NCBI RefSeq assembly: GCF_020696975.1
Contig: NZ_JAJGBK010000032.1
Span: 186,001-250,000, forward strand
Length of the DNA stretch: 64,000 nt
From: Methanoculleus sp.
GTDB taxonomy: Archaea; Halobacteriota; Methanomicrobia; Methanomicrobiales; Methanoculleaceae
Reading direction: 5' to 3'
In this document: positions 6,556 to 14,705 of the stretch, one piece after another
How the letters are laid out: every line of letters starts with the position of its first letter
How positions within the stretch are numbered: position 1 is the stretch's first letter
The notes under the pieces: model-generated
Seen by the model: only the letters and a program-made list of their open reading frames with translations
Databases searched by the model: none
Told to the model about the DNA's origin: nothing
Program-made: the position numbers and the translations under genes

Positions 6556-8019
6556 TTATGAAGAACCCTTCTGCTCCGCGTCCTTCTTCTTATACCCCTC
6601 AAGCAGGACCGTCACCAGGTTCTTGACGGGCACATCCGTACAATCCGCGATATGGAACTCGCAGAACGGGCAGACCGTCACCACCACGTCCGGGCCGGTC
6701 GCCTTCACGCACTCGTCGCGTTTCGCTCCGAGGGCTTTGGCCTCCTCCGGAACCCCCGACCGGACGCCGCCGCCGGCGCCGCAGCACTGCGAGGGCATCT
6801 CGACGAACTCCCGGACGGCCTCGCGAAGGAGTGCCCGCGGCTGCTCGCGGATCCCCTGGCCCCGGAGGAGGTGGCAGGGGTCGTGGTAGGTCGCCGTGAG
6901 ATCGAGCTTTGCCGGGGGCTCGATCCCGTACCCGGTCAGGATCTCCGTGACGTCTTTGACCTCGAACGGCGTCTCGTAGTCGTTCTTCAGCGTCGCCCCG
7001 CACCCGGCGCAGATCGTCATCACGGTCGTGATCCCCCGGCGGGCGAAGGCCTCGATGTTCTTTCGCTTCAGGTCCTCGACATGCGACGTCTGCCCCGTCC
7101 GGATCAGCGGCGAGCCGCAGCAGACCTGGTCGTGGGGGACGATCACCCGGATCCCGTTGCGCTTCATGACCTCCATCGCATCGAGCGCCGTCTGCGGCAC
7201 CCGGCCGTTGAACATGCACCCGACGAAGAACCCGACCTCCCCGCGGACGGGGCCGTCGGGCTCGATCACCTCCGGCACCTCTTCGAGGAAGGTCGTCTTT
7301 GTCCGCTCGACGCTCCGGCCCGTCTCCTGGACCAGCCGGGCCACCTCCTGGTGGCGGGGAAGGGTCAGCCCCCGGCGGTTCGCGACCTCACGGAGTTTCT
7401 CGATGGCTTTCCCCGGGACGTCGATCTCTTTCGGGCAGACCTCCACACAGCGCTTGCAGGTCGTGCAGTAGAAGAGCCCCTTCTCGATCGCGTCGGTGAT
7501 TCGATCACCGGAGTCGCGGGGGTCGAGGGCGAGGCGCATCTCCTGCCGGAGCACCGTCGGCCCGGCGAACTCCGTCACCTGGAGCGCCGGGCAGGCCGAG
7601 ACGCAGCAGAGGCACTCGATGCAGTCCCGGAGGGGCTTGATCGCCGCGATCTCCTCCCGGGCCGGGAGCGCCGCGTCCGGGGCCGGGCATATCCGGGCAA
7701 TCTTTGCGATCACCGGCTCCATATCGACCGTCAGATCCTTCAGGATCGGGAGGTCGAGCGGCTCGATCATCATCCCATCCCGGGCCTCCGCCATGCAGGC
7801 GAGGACGGGCGTCCCGTCCACCCGGACGGCGCAGCTCCCGCACTGCCCGGACCCGCAGCAGTAGCGGTAGGCGAGCGTCGGGTCGTGCTCGTCGCGGACT
7901 GCGTGGAGGGCGTGGAGCACCCGGGCACCCTCGTTCACCCGGACCGTATACTCCTCGATGTGCGGCTCCGCGTCCGCGGCCGGGTCGAAGCGCGAGATCC
8001 TGAGCGTGATCGTCTTCAT
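6556..8019 (-). CDS. tfrB: Thiol:fumarate reductase (CoM/CoB) subunit B
   Basis: A 487-residue iron-sulfur protein. The N-terminal part resembles succinate dehydrogenase B: a 2Fe-2S site (CCGSGQCGSCAV and later C) and two ferredoxin clusters (CIECLCCVSACP, CTTCKRCVEVCP). The C-terminal half is HdrD-like with two CCG domains (GCMFNGRVP...VCCGSPL and CHLLRG...CCGAGGG). Methanogen TfrAB reduces fumarate with coenzyme M and coenzyme B, giving succinate and the heterodisulfide. That feeds the biosynthetic reductive branch of the incomplete TCA pathway. The start overlaps the tfrA stop in ATGA, so the two genes are translationally coupled. Confidence 0.93.
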   Translation of the reverse strand: MKTITLRISRFDPAADAEPHIEEYTVRVNEGARVLHALHAVRDEHDPTLAYRYCCGSGQCGSCAVRVDGTPVLACMAEARDGMMIEPLDLPILKDLTVDMEPVIAKIARICPAPDAALPAREEIAAIKPLRDCIECLCCVSACPALQVTEFAGPTVLRQEMRLALDPRDSGDRITDAIEKGLFYCTTCKRCVEVCPKEIDVPGKAIEKLREVANRRGLTLPRHQEVARLVQETGRSVERTKTTFLEEVPEVIEPDGPVRGEVGFFVGCMFNGRVPQTALDAMEVMKRNGIRVIVPHDQVCCGSPLIRTGQTSHVEDLKRKNIEAFARRGITTVMTICAGCGATLKNDYETPFEVKDVTEILTGYGIEPPAKLDLTATYHDPCHLLRGQGIREQPRALLREAVREFVEMPSQCCGAGGGVRSGVPEEAKALGAKRDECVKATGPDVVVTVCPFCEFHIADCTDVPVKNLVTVLLEGYKKKDAEQKGSS

Positions 8020-9647
8020 GCCGCGACCTCCCGCTGCTCGATCCCGGCGTGCGCAAGCGATATGTAGGTGTGGCCGAAGGGCGACGTTGCCGGCTCCGTC
8101 GTGACGCTGGCGTCCCGCCGGACGTGGGCCCCCCGGTTCTCGGGCCGGAGGAGGGCGCACCGGACGATCAGGGATGCCGTGGTGCACATGTTCCGGACCG
8201 TGCAGCAGTCAAGGAGGTTCGTGGCCGAGGCCGCGCAGAGCCGCCGGTCGGCGAGCTCGCGGATATCCCCGAGCGCCGCCGAGAGGTCGGGGGCGTTGCG
8301 GAAGATCCCGGCCCGGTTCCACATCGTGAGTTTCAGGTCTCTCCTGACATCTGCGGGGCTTGTATCGCCTTCAGAGAAACCGTCCAGCATCCGGAGCACC
8401 CCGTCGATCCTGGCGGGGTCCACCCGGCCGCTCCGGGCCGGCGCCTTCCCGGCGAACTCCCCGGCCCGTTTCCCGAAGACCTGCGTGTCGGCGAGCGCGT
8501 TCCCGCCGAGACGGTTTGCGCCGTGCACACCGCCGGCAACCTCACCGCAGGCAAAGAGGCCGGGGATGGTCGTCCGGCACTCAGGGGTGATCCGGAGCCC
8601 CCCCATAATGTGGTGGGCGGTGGGCGCCACCTCCATCGGCTCCCGCCGGATATCCACGCCGTAGGTGAGGAACTGCTCAAGCATCACCGGGAGCCGGGTC
8701 TCGATCTTCTCCGCCGGAAGGTGGGTCACGTCCAGGTAGACCCCGCCCCGGCTCGTCCCGCGCCCCTCCAGCACCTCGGTCGCGATCGCCCGGGCGACCA
8801 CGTCCCGTGTTGAGAGTTCCATCCGGGCCGGGTCATAGCGCTCCATGAACCGCTCCCGCCGCGCGTTCAAGAGGATGCCTCCCTCGCCCCGGACCGCCTC
8901 CGTCACCAGCCGGCCGCGGGCGTCGTAGGGATAGACCGCCCCCGTCGGGTGGAACTGGATCATCTCCATATCGATCAGCTCCGCGCCCGCCCGGTAGCCC
9001 ATCGCAAACCCGTCGCCGGTCCCGGCGGCGGAGTTCGTGGATATATCGTAGACCTGCGTCCCGCCCCCGGTCGCAAGCACCGTGGCGTCGGCCCGGAAGA
9101 GGATGGGGTTCCCGTCCCGGTCGAGAGCGATCGCGCCGGACACCGCACCGTCCTCGTCTTTCGCGAGATCGAGGACCGAGACCTCCTGGTAGAGCTGCGT
9201 ATCCGTTGCGTCGAGACGGTCGAGGAGGGTCATGATGATCTCGTGGCCCGTCCGGTCACCGGCGTAGCAGGTCCGGGGGAACCGCTGCCCCCCGAACGGG
9301 CGCTGCGCGACCATTCGATCGTCCGTGACGTCGAAGACCGCACCCCACCGGACGAGGTCCGCCATCCGCTCGGGGGCCTCGCGGACAAGGGCGTCAACGA
9401 GTGCGGGGTCGTTCAAGTAGGCTCCGCCCGAGAGCGTGTCCTCGCGGTGGACCTGGATCGAGTCCTCGTCGCGCAGGACGGCGTTGAACCCGCCTTCCGC
9501 CATCGTCGTGCACCCGCCCTTGCCGGCGATGGTCTTGGAGACCAGGACCACGCCGCCGTACCGGGAGGCCTCGATGGCAGCCCGCACCCCGGCGCCGCCG
9601 CTTCCAATAACCAGCACGTGCGCGTCCACAATCTCGTCTACAAGCAT
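8016..9647 (-). CDS. tfrA: Thiol:fumarate reductase (CoM/CoB) subunit A, flavoprotein
   Basis: A 543-residue flavoprotein of the succinate dehydrogenase/fumarate reductase A family. Seen are the FAD loop VLVIGSGGAGVRAAIEA near the N-terminus, the GCTTMAEGGFNA flavin region, the fumarate-binding MIQFHPTGA, and a C-terminal FAD motif (GLFACGEVAGGVHGANRLGG). It holds the fumarate active site, and TfrB supplies electrons from CoM-SH and CoB-SH. The start MLVDEIVDAHVLVIG (9647) is chosen because a TATA-like box lies at about 9665-9673; the 10-residue longer frame would run through it. Confidence 0.93.
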   Translation of the reverse strand: MLVDEIVDAHVLVIGSGGAGVRAAIEASRYGGVVLVSKTIAGKGGCTTMAEGGFNAVLRDEDSIQVHREDTLSGGAYLNDPALVDALVREAPERMADLVRWGAVFDVTDDRMVAQRPFGGQRFPRTCYAGDRTGHEIIMTLLDRLDATDTQLYQEVSVLDLAKDEDGAVSGAIALDRDGNPILFRADATVLATGGGTQVYDISTNSAAGTGDGFAMGYRAGAELIDMEMIQFHPTGAVYPYDARGRLVTEAVRGEGGILLNARRERFMERYDPARMELSTRDVVARAIATEVLEGRGTSRGGVYLDVTHLPAEKIETRLPVMLEQFLTYGVDIRREPMEVAPTAHHIMGGLRITPECRTTIPGLFACGEVAGGVHGANRLGGNALADTQVFGKRAGEFAGKAPARSGRVDPARIDGVLRMLDGFSEGDTSPADVRRDLKLTMWNRAGIFRNAPDLSAALGDIRELADRRLCAASATNLLDCCTVRNMCTTASLIVRCALLRPENRGAHVRRDASVTTEPATSPFGHTYISLAHAGIEQREVAA

Positions 9648-9707
9648 CTTATTAGTCGGTGCGTTGTATAATACCATAAAGTAATTGCAGGGGACAAGTG
9701 AGCCAGA
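9648..9707. promoter_or_regulatory. Divergent promoter for tfrAB and aspartate kinase
   Basis: Sixty bases separate the two starts. A near-symmetric GTATAATAC at 9665-9673 can be read as a TATA box in both directions: about 18-26 bp before the tfrA ATG and about 35-43 bp before the aspartate kinase ATG. One TBP site may therefore serve both genes, or two overlapping sites may compete. Confidence 0.5.
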
Positions 9708-11108
9708 ATGAGGCTTTTAATGAAATTCGGCGGCACCTCCGTTGGAGAGGCAGACTGTATCCGACGGGTCGCGGACATTGTGGAATCGCACCGTGCGGCA
9801 GGCGACGAGGTCGCGGTGGTCGTATCGGCATGCTCAGGGATAACCGACCAGATCATCGCAGTGGCTGACGAGGTCATAACGAGCAAGGAGCAACCCCCGA
9901 TCGGGACGCTTCTTTCGGCGATGCGGACCCGGCACACCCGGCTCCTTATGGAGGTGGCTCCCGACTACGCCGACGAAGTGACGGCCGTCATCGACGACCG
10001 GCTCACCCGGCTGCAGAATATCCTCACTGCGGTGCATACCTTAAAAGAACTGACTCCCCGGTCCCGCGACTACATCATCTCCTTCGGGGAGCGGTTCTCC
10101 GCCCCGATCGTGAGCGCTGCCCTCCGGCAACGCGGCATCTCCTCGGTCGTCCTCGACGGCGCCGAGGCCGGGATCGTCACGACGGCAAACCACGGGGACG
10201 CTCGCGCCCTCCCGACGAGCGAGACCAGCATCCGGAGCCGGGTCGCCCCGCTCCTGGCCGATTCCGTCCCGGTGATCATGGGCTTCATGGGGGCGACCGA
10301 GCAGGGCATCGTCACCACTCTCGGCCGGAGCGGCTCCGACTACTCGGCCGCCGTCGTCGGTGCCGGGATCGATGCCGACGAGATCTGGATCTGGACCGAC
10401 GTTGACGGGGTGATGACCTCCGATCCCCGGATCATCAAAGACGCCCGGGTCCTCGACGACATCTCCTACCTTGAGGTGATGGAGCTCTCCTTCTTCGGCG
10501 CGAAGGTCCTCCACCCGCGTTCGGTCGAACCCGCAATGCAGAAGGATATCCCGATCCGGGTCAAGAACTCATTTAAGCCCGACGTCCCCGGAACCCTCAT
10601 CCTCCGCGATGAGCACCGGGAGTTGCGGGTGGTCAAGGCCATCGCCCTGATCGAGAAGGTGGCCCTGGTCAACGTCAACGGTGCGCAGATGATCGGCCGC
10701 CCGGGCGTCGCAAAGACGATCTTCTCCGCGCTCGCGGAGCGTGAGGTGAACGTCATGATGATCTCGCAGGGCTCAAGCGAGGCAAACATCTCCCTCATCA
10801 TCGACGAGTCCCACCTGGAGGCCGCGATCTGCGCCCTCACCCCGCTCGTGAAGCAGGGGATCGTGCGGGAGGCCACCTACGACCGGGATGTTGCTGCGGT
10901 CGCCGTCGTGGGTGCGGGGATGGCCGGCACCCCGGGGACGGGCGGCCGGATCTTCTCCGCGCTCGGCCGGGCTTCTATCAACACGATGATGATCTCGCAG
11001 GGCTCAAGCGAGGTGAACGTCTCGTTCGTCGTGAAGGCCGGCGAGGGCAAACGGGCCCTGCAGATCCTGCACGACGAATTCCGTCTCTCGGAGAACTCAG
11101 ATGACTGA
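9708..11108 (+). CDS. lysC: Aspartate kinase
   Basis: A 466-residue monofunctional aspartokinase. The N-terminal KFGGTSVG motif and the kinase domain (about 1-300) end with YLEVMELSFFGAKVLHPRS. Two C-terminal ACT domains follow, each with a related MMISQGSSE segment. It phosphorylates L-aspartate as the first step to lysine, threonine and methionine; the ACT domains point to feedback control by an end product. ATG 9708 is used; ATG 9720 (MKFGGTSV) is possible. Its end overlaps purM by 8 bp. Confidence 0.95.
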   Translation: MRLLMKFGGTSVGEADCIRRVADIVESHRAAGDEVAVVVSACSGITDQIIAVADEVITSKEQPPIGTLLSAMRTRHTRLLMEVAPDYADEVTAVIDDRLTRLQNILTAVHTLKELTPRSRDYIISFGERFSAPIVSAALRQRGISSVVLDGAEAGIVTTANHGDARALPTSETSIRSRVAPLLADSVPVIMGFMGATEQGIVTTLGRSGSDYSAAVVGAGIDADEIWIWTDVDGVMTSDPRIIKDARVLDDISYLEVMELSFFGAKVLHPRSVEPAMQKDIPIRVKNSFKPDVPGTLILRDEHRELRVVKAIALIEKVALVNVNGAQMIGRPGVAKTIFSALAEREVNVMMISQGSSEANISLIIDESHLEAAICALTPLVKQGIVREATYDRDVAAVAVVGAGMAGTPGTGGRIFSALGRASINTMMISQGSSEVNVSFVVKAGEGKRALQILHDEFRLSENSDD

Positions 11109-12093
11109 ACATACTTACCGTGAAGCAGGGGTCGATATCGACCTCGAGGCCCGGGCGGTGCGGGCGCTGATAGATTCACTCACCTACCGGAGAACCGGCG
11201 CGTTCTCGATGCTCGGGAATGTCGGGCACTTTGCCGGGCTGATCGACTGCGGGCCATACGTCCTTGCCCTCGCCGTCGACGGCGTCGGCACCAAGATGCT
11301 TGTTGCGGACGCGCTCCGCGACTGGCGCACCGTCGGGATCGACTGCATCGCGATGAACGTAAACGATCTTTACGTGATGAACCTCGAGCCGGTGGCGTTC
11401 GTCGACTACATCGCGACCGATGCCCTCTCCCCCGAGAAGATGGCCCAGATCGGCGAGGGTTTGAATGAAGGAGCACGGCTCGCGAACATGAACATCGTCG
11501 GCGGCGAGACCGCGACCCTCAAGGGGCTCGTGAACGGCCTCGACCTCGCGGGGACGTGCCTTGGGGTCCAGAAGAAGGAGAAGATCGTCAACGGGGAAGG
11601 GATCGTTCCCGGCGACCGGATCGTCGGGGTTCCATCAAGCGGCATCCACAGCAACGGCCTGACGCTTGCGCGGAGGGTCGTCGAGGAGTGCGCCTCCTAC
11701 GACACACGCCTCTCGAACGGGAAGACTCTCGGCGAAGAACTCCTGACGCCCACCCGGATCTACCACGAGGTTCTCAGGGTGACGGAAGCCTGCACGATCC
11801 ACGGCATGTGCCACGTCACCGGCGGCGGCCTCCTGAACTTCAAGAGGCTCACGGGATACGGGTTCTCCATCACCGATCCCCTCCCGGTCCCCGAGGTATT
11901 CCGCTGGCTGCAGGAGAACGGCAATATCGGGATCGTCGAGATGTACCGCACCTTCAACATGGGCATGGGCTACGCCTTCGTCGCCCCGGAGAAGAGCGTC
12001 GCCGCGATCCAGTCGGTCATCCCCGGCGCCCGGGTTGTCGGCGAGGTGACCGGGGAGCCCGGTGTGTGGTTGAAGGATACAGAGATGGAGTGA
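11101..12093 (+). CDS. purM: Phosphoribosylformylglycinamidine cyclo-ligase
   Basis: A 330-residue AIR synthetase. Family motifs seen include VDGVGTKM near residue 60, NDLYVMNLEPVAFVDYIA, GGETATLKGLV and HVTGGGLLNFKRL. It makes aminoimidazole ribotide from FGAM with ATP, step five of purine synthesis. It overlaps the aspartate kinase gene by 8 bp and is probably co-transcribed with it. Another purine gene, purF, is at 14.7 kb. Confidence 0.95.
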   Translation: MTEHTYREAGVDIDLEARAVRALIDSLTYRRTGAFSMLGNVGHFAGLIDCGPYVLALAVDGVGTKMLVADALRDWRTVGIDCIAMNVNDLYVMNLEPVAFVDYIATDALSPEKMAQIGEGLNEGARLANMNIVGGETATLKGLVNGLDLAGTCLGVQKKEKIVNGEGIVPGDRIVGVPSSGIHSNGLTLARRVVEECASYDTRLSNGKTLGEELLTPTRIYHEVLRVTEACTIHGMCHVTGGGLLNFKRLTGYGFSITDPLPVPEVFRWLQENGNIGIVEMYRTFNMGMGYAFVAPEKSVAAIQSVIPGARVVGEVTGEPGVWLKDTEME

Positions 12094-12390
12094 GCGTTCT
12101 CCCCTCGCCCTCGAGTTACCGTCAACGCCGGCTCATCGCCGGTCTTATTCTTTTTTCGCAGATCGCGAGCGCGATACCTCTCAATCGCCCGGCAGGTGCC
12201 TTCTCAAAATCGCCATGAGTGATACGAGCGTGTCCAATAGATACAGCCTCACTGATTCCAGGGATCGAGCGAAATCGGGCCTGGAATGGCCAGGAGATTG
12301 CTCGGCCATCGCAAGCCCGCCTTCGCACCCTGGTGCTCACGCTCACTACGCTCGCGTTCTACGCTCGCCGGCGCCTGGCCTCCCGGCCGT
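12094..12390. other. Intergenic region with two consecutive inverted repeats
   Basis: No convincing gene is found. ATTCCAGG (12255-12262) pairs with CCTGGAAT (12280-12287), and TGGCC (12287-12291) pairs with GGCCA (12304-12308), so two hairpins can form back to back. Further right, ACGCTC occurs three times within about 32 bp (about 12330-12366). It may be a structured RNA or an eroded repeat. Confidence 0.4.
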
Positions 12391-12627
12391 CTACGCCCCG
12401 CCGCCGTGCTCCTCGAAGTAGTGCAGCGCCTCGGGGACCTGTTCCCGGATCCGCTGCAGGAAGTGGTTCGCAAGGTCAGGGTCGGCTACCCGGAGCGAGT
12501 GCTGCATCGCCCGCTCCGTGTCCTTGTCAAGCCCGCCCTTCTGGTCCATCTCCGCTTTTATGTCGTGGACGGCATTCTCGACCTCCCCTTCGTTCTCCCA
12601 TTTCAGCACCGATATGGTTCGTGCCAT
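12391..12627 (-). CDS. Hypothetical small acidic protein
   Basis: A 78-residue protein beginning MARTISVLKWENEG. It is charged, predicted mostly helical, and has no cysteine, transmembrane segment or recognised motif. Codon use resembles the neighbouring genes. It stands alone on the minus strand, downstream of the ZPR1-type gene with an 80-bp gap. I cannot assign a function. Confidence 0.6.
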   Translation of the reverse strand: MARTISVLKWENEGEVENAVHDIKAEMDQKGGLDKDTERAMQHSLRVADPDLANHFLQRIREQVPEALHYFEEHGGGA

Positions 12628-12707
12628 TTCACTTCACCTCAGGGCGTCCGCTATGGGAGGAAGTCCTATTTTAGGTTAACTTCGACGACGAAGGAAAAAA
12701 GAAAATC

Positions 12708-13235
12708 TCAGGTTTCGCTCTGGTCGAGGAGCATCTTTTCGGCTTTCTCACTGACGAGCGCGCTGTTTCCGGCCGGATCCTCGATGATGACCGTGAACGG
12801 GAAGGCCACCTCCCGTGCCTCGCCGATCTTCCCAAGCATCTTAAGTGCGGCCGTCCGTTCCTCGTCGCTCTCGGGGTTCGCGAGGACCGTTCCCACCGCC
12901 TGCTCGAAGCGGTTGAGGATTCCCTCGATGTTGGTGACGAACCCCTCGCAGGCGATCCCGGGCTCGACCGCGAGACCGAGTTCCGGGATCTCGATCGTCC
13001 CCGTCGTGCTCCGCACCACCCGGATCGCGAGGTCGTCGGGCTCTTCGATGCGCACCGTCCATCGGACCGGGTCGCCCTCCCCGAGGATGATGGTGTCGGT
13101 GTGCCGGTAGCCGCAGGCGTCGCAGGCGATCGCGACGAGCAGGAGGTCGGGGAAGTGAGGGATATCAAGGCGGTGATGGACGATCTCGATCTCACACCCG
13201 CATGCCGGGCAGGTCCCCGCGTACGAATCCCGCAC
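12708..13235 (-). CDS. ZPR1-type zinc finger domain protein
   Basis: A 175-residue protein with one ZPR1 unit: a C4 zinc finger (TCPACGCEIEIVHHRLDIPHF and CDACGYRHTD, about residues 8-46) followed by the beta-rich A domain (about 50-165). Eukaryotic ZPR1 binds translation elongation factor 1A as a chaperone; the archaeal single-unit form is poorly studied. The GTG start shares its G with the TAG stop of sepF, so translation is likely coupled. The pairing with a cell-division gene is notable. Confidence 0.87.
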   Translation of the reverse strand: MRDSYAGTCPACGCEIEIVHHRLDIPHFPDLLLVAIACDACGYRHTDTIILGEGDPVRWTVRIEEPDDLAIRVVRSTTGTIEIPELGLAVEPGIACEGFVTNIEGILNRFEQAVGTVLANPESDEERTAALKMLGKIGEAREVAFPFTVIIEDPAGNSALVSEKAEKMLLDQSET

Positions 13236-13612
13236 TACACGCCACCGCCGATCTTCTCGCGCGAGACCTTGACGGACATCGGCGTGATGACGACGTACTT
13301 CTGCTCGCCGAGACCGACAATATCGCCGTTCACGTCCTTTGCCACATCACGGAGGTCCTTTAAGACCCGCTCGAACGTCACCTTGTCCATCTTCAGCCGC
13401 CCGATATCGACGATGACGATATTGCCGTTGTAGACCTCGTCTTTGACGCGGGGAGTATCCTTGAGGTCGGCGATGGCCGCGATCTTGATGTACATGGATG
13501 CCGGCTCTTCTTCGTTCGATCCCTCGTAGGAGGCGAGATCGAGCTCCATGTATTCCTCTTCATTTTTTACAGCGTTCTTACCGAGGATGCTGTCAAAGAG
13601 CTTTTTAACCAT
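13235..13612 (-). CDS. sepF: Archaeal SepF cell division protein
   Basis: A 125-residue protein. The N-terminus MVKKLFDSILG is an amphipathic helix suited to membrane anchoring, as in SepF. The C-terminal domain (MYIKIAAIADLKDTPRVKDEV then NIVIVDIGRLKMDK, GDIVGLGEQKYVVITP) matches the SepF fold. In archaea SepF tethers FtsZ1 to the membrane at the division site, since FtsA is absent. A TATA-like ATTAAATAAA lies at about 13636-13647, 25-35 bp upstream. Its stop overlaps the ZPR1-type start by one base. Confidence 0.9.
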   Translation of the reverse strand: MVKKLFDSILGKNAVKNEEEYMELDLASYEGSNEEEPASMYIKIAAIADLKDTPRVKDEVYNGNIVIVDIGRLKMDKVTFERVLKDLRDVAKDVNGDIVGLGEQKYVVITPMSVKVSREKIGGGV

Positions 13613-13663
13613 AGAAAAAATGAGGAATGATTTTTATTTAATAGTATCTTTTTATTTTCCCGG

Positions 13664-14161
13664 TTATATTTCAAGGTTCCAGATGTCGTCCCCGACATAA
13701 TGGACGCTCTTGACCGATTTGCCCTTCTCCTGCTCCTCCATATCGGCGGCGTCATAGAGCGCAATCCCGATAGCGAGCGGTTTGCCGTAGCGTTCCTCGA
13801 CGACCTGGACCGGGCGCCCCTCCCGGATATCGGGCGAGATCGAGACGATTCCGGGGCGCATGGCGTCCGCGCCGTTCGCGACGAACCTGACCGCGCCGGC
13901 ATCGACCACCACCCGCCGCTCCGGGATCGGGTGTTCGATGAGGCCCCGGAGGGTGGGGAAGGCCCAGGTCTCGGTGGCCATCAGGAGCGGTTTCTTATCG
14001 ATGAGGTAGAGTTCGACGGTGGCGTCCGTCTCCATCCGCTCGATACGGTCGGAACGGAAGAGGTCGGCGGACGCGCCGATCTCATCGGCGAGGCGGTCCA
14101 GGAGTTCGGTTATCTGTGACTTCCGGATAGCGTGGCGTCTTTTTACGGTGATCTTCGGCAT
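13664..14161 (-). CDS. PUA-domain RNA-binding protein (DUF1947 type)
   Basis: A 165-residue protein. The N-terminal half (MPKITVKRRHAIRKSQI to about residue 75) matches the pre-PUA/DUF1947 domain and the C-terminal half is a PUA domain (RRVVVDAGAVRFVANGADAMRPGI, about 83-106). Eukaryotic relatives MCT-1 and Tma20 act in translation initiation and recycling, so a ribosome- or tRNA-linked role is likely. The start at 14161 is chosen because a TATA-like element lies at 14205-14218; the longer frame would overlap it. Confidence 0.83.
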   Translation of the reverse strand: MPKITVKRRHAIRKSQITELLDRLADEIGASADLFRSDRIERMETDATVELYLIDKKPLLMATETWAFPTLRGLIEHPIPERRVVVDAGAVRFVANGADAMRPGIVSISPDIREGRPVQVVEERYGKPLAIGIALYDAADMEEQEKGKSVKSVHYVGDDIWNLEI

Positions 14162-14499
<338 letters not shown>

Positions 14500-14513
14500 G
14501 TAGGTGAGAGAGC

Positions 14514-14696
14514 ATGTCAAAAGGCACACCCTCAATGGGCAAGCGACAGAAGCGTACCCACATCGCCTGCAGGCGTTGCGGCAAGATCTCGTTCCACGCG
14601 CAGCACAAGGTCTGCGCGTCCTGTGGCTTTGGAAAAAGCCGGAGGATTCGCAGTTACCGCTGGACGGAGAAGAAGGCAAAGGTACCGACGCATTAG
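14514..14696 (+). CDS. rpl37e: Large ribosomal subunit protein eL37
   Basis: A 60-residue basic protein with the C4 zinc finger of eL37 ([21 protein letters not shown], cysteines at about residues 19, 22, 34, 37). The start [16 protein letters not shown] fits the family. It begins 15 bp after the LSm stop and ends 9 bp before purF, so the three genes are likely one transcript. Confidence 0.96.
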   Translation: MSKGTPSMGKRQKRTHIACRRCGKISFHAQHKVCASCGFGKSRRIRSYRWTEKKAKVPTH

Positions 14697-14705
14697 AGCT
14701 GTATC

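Noticed and set aside
6652-8067. A 471-codon plus-strand frame
   Set aside because: Antisense of tfrB, whose cysteine clusters and HdrD-like domains are unmistakable.
12122-12346. A 74-codon minus-strand frame after purM
   Set aside because: Arg-rich with no recognisable fold, and it crosses the inverted repeats; more likely non-coding.
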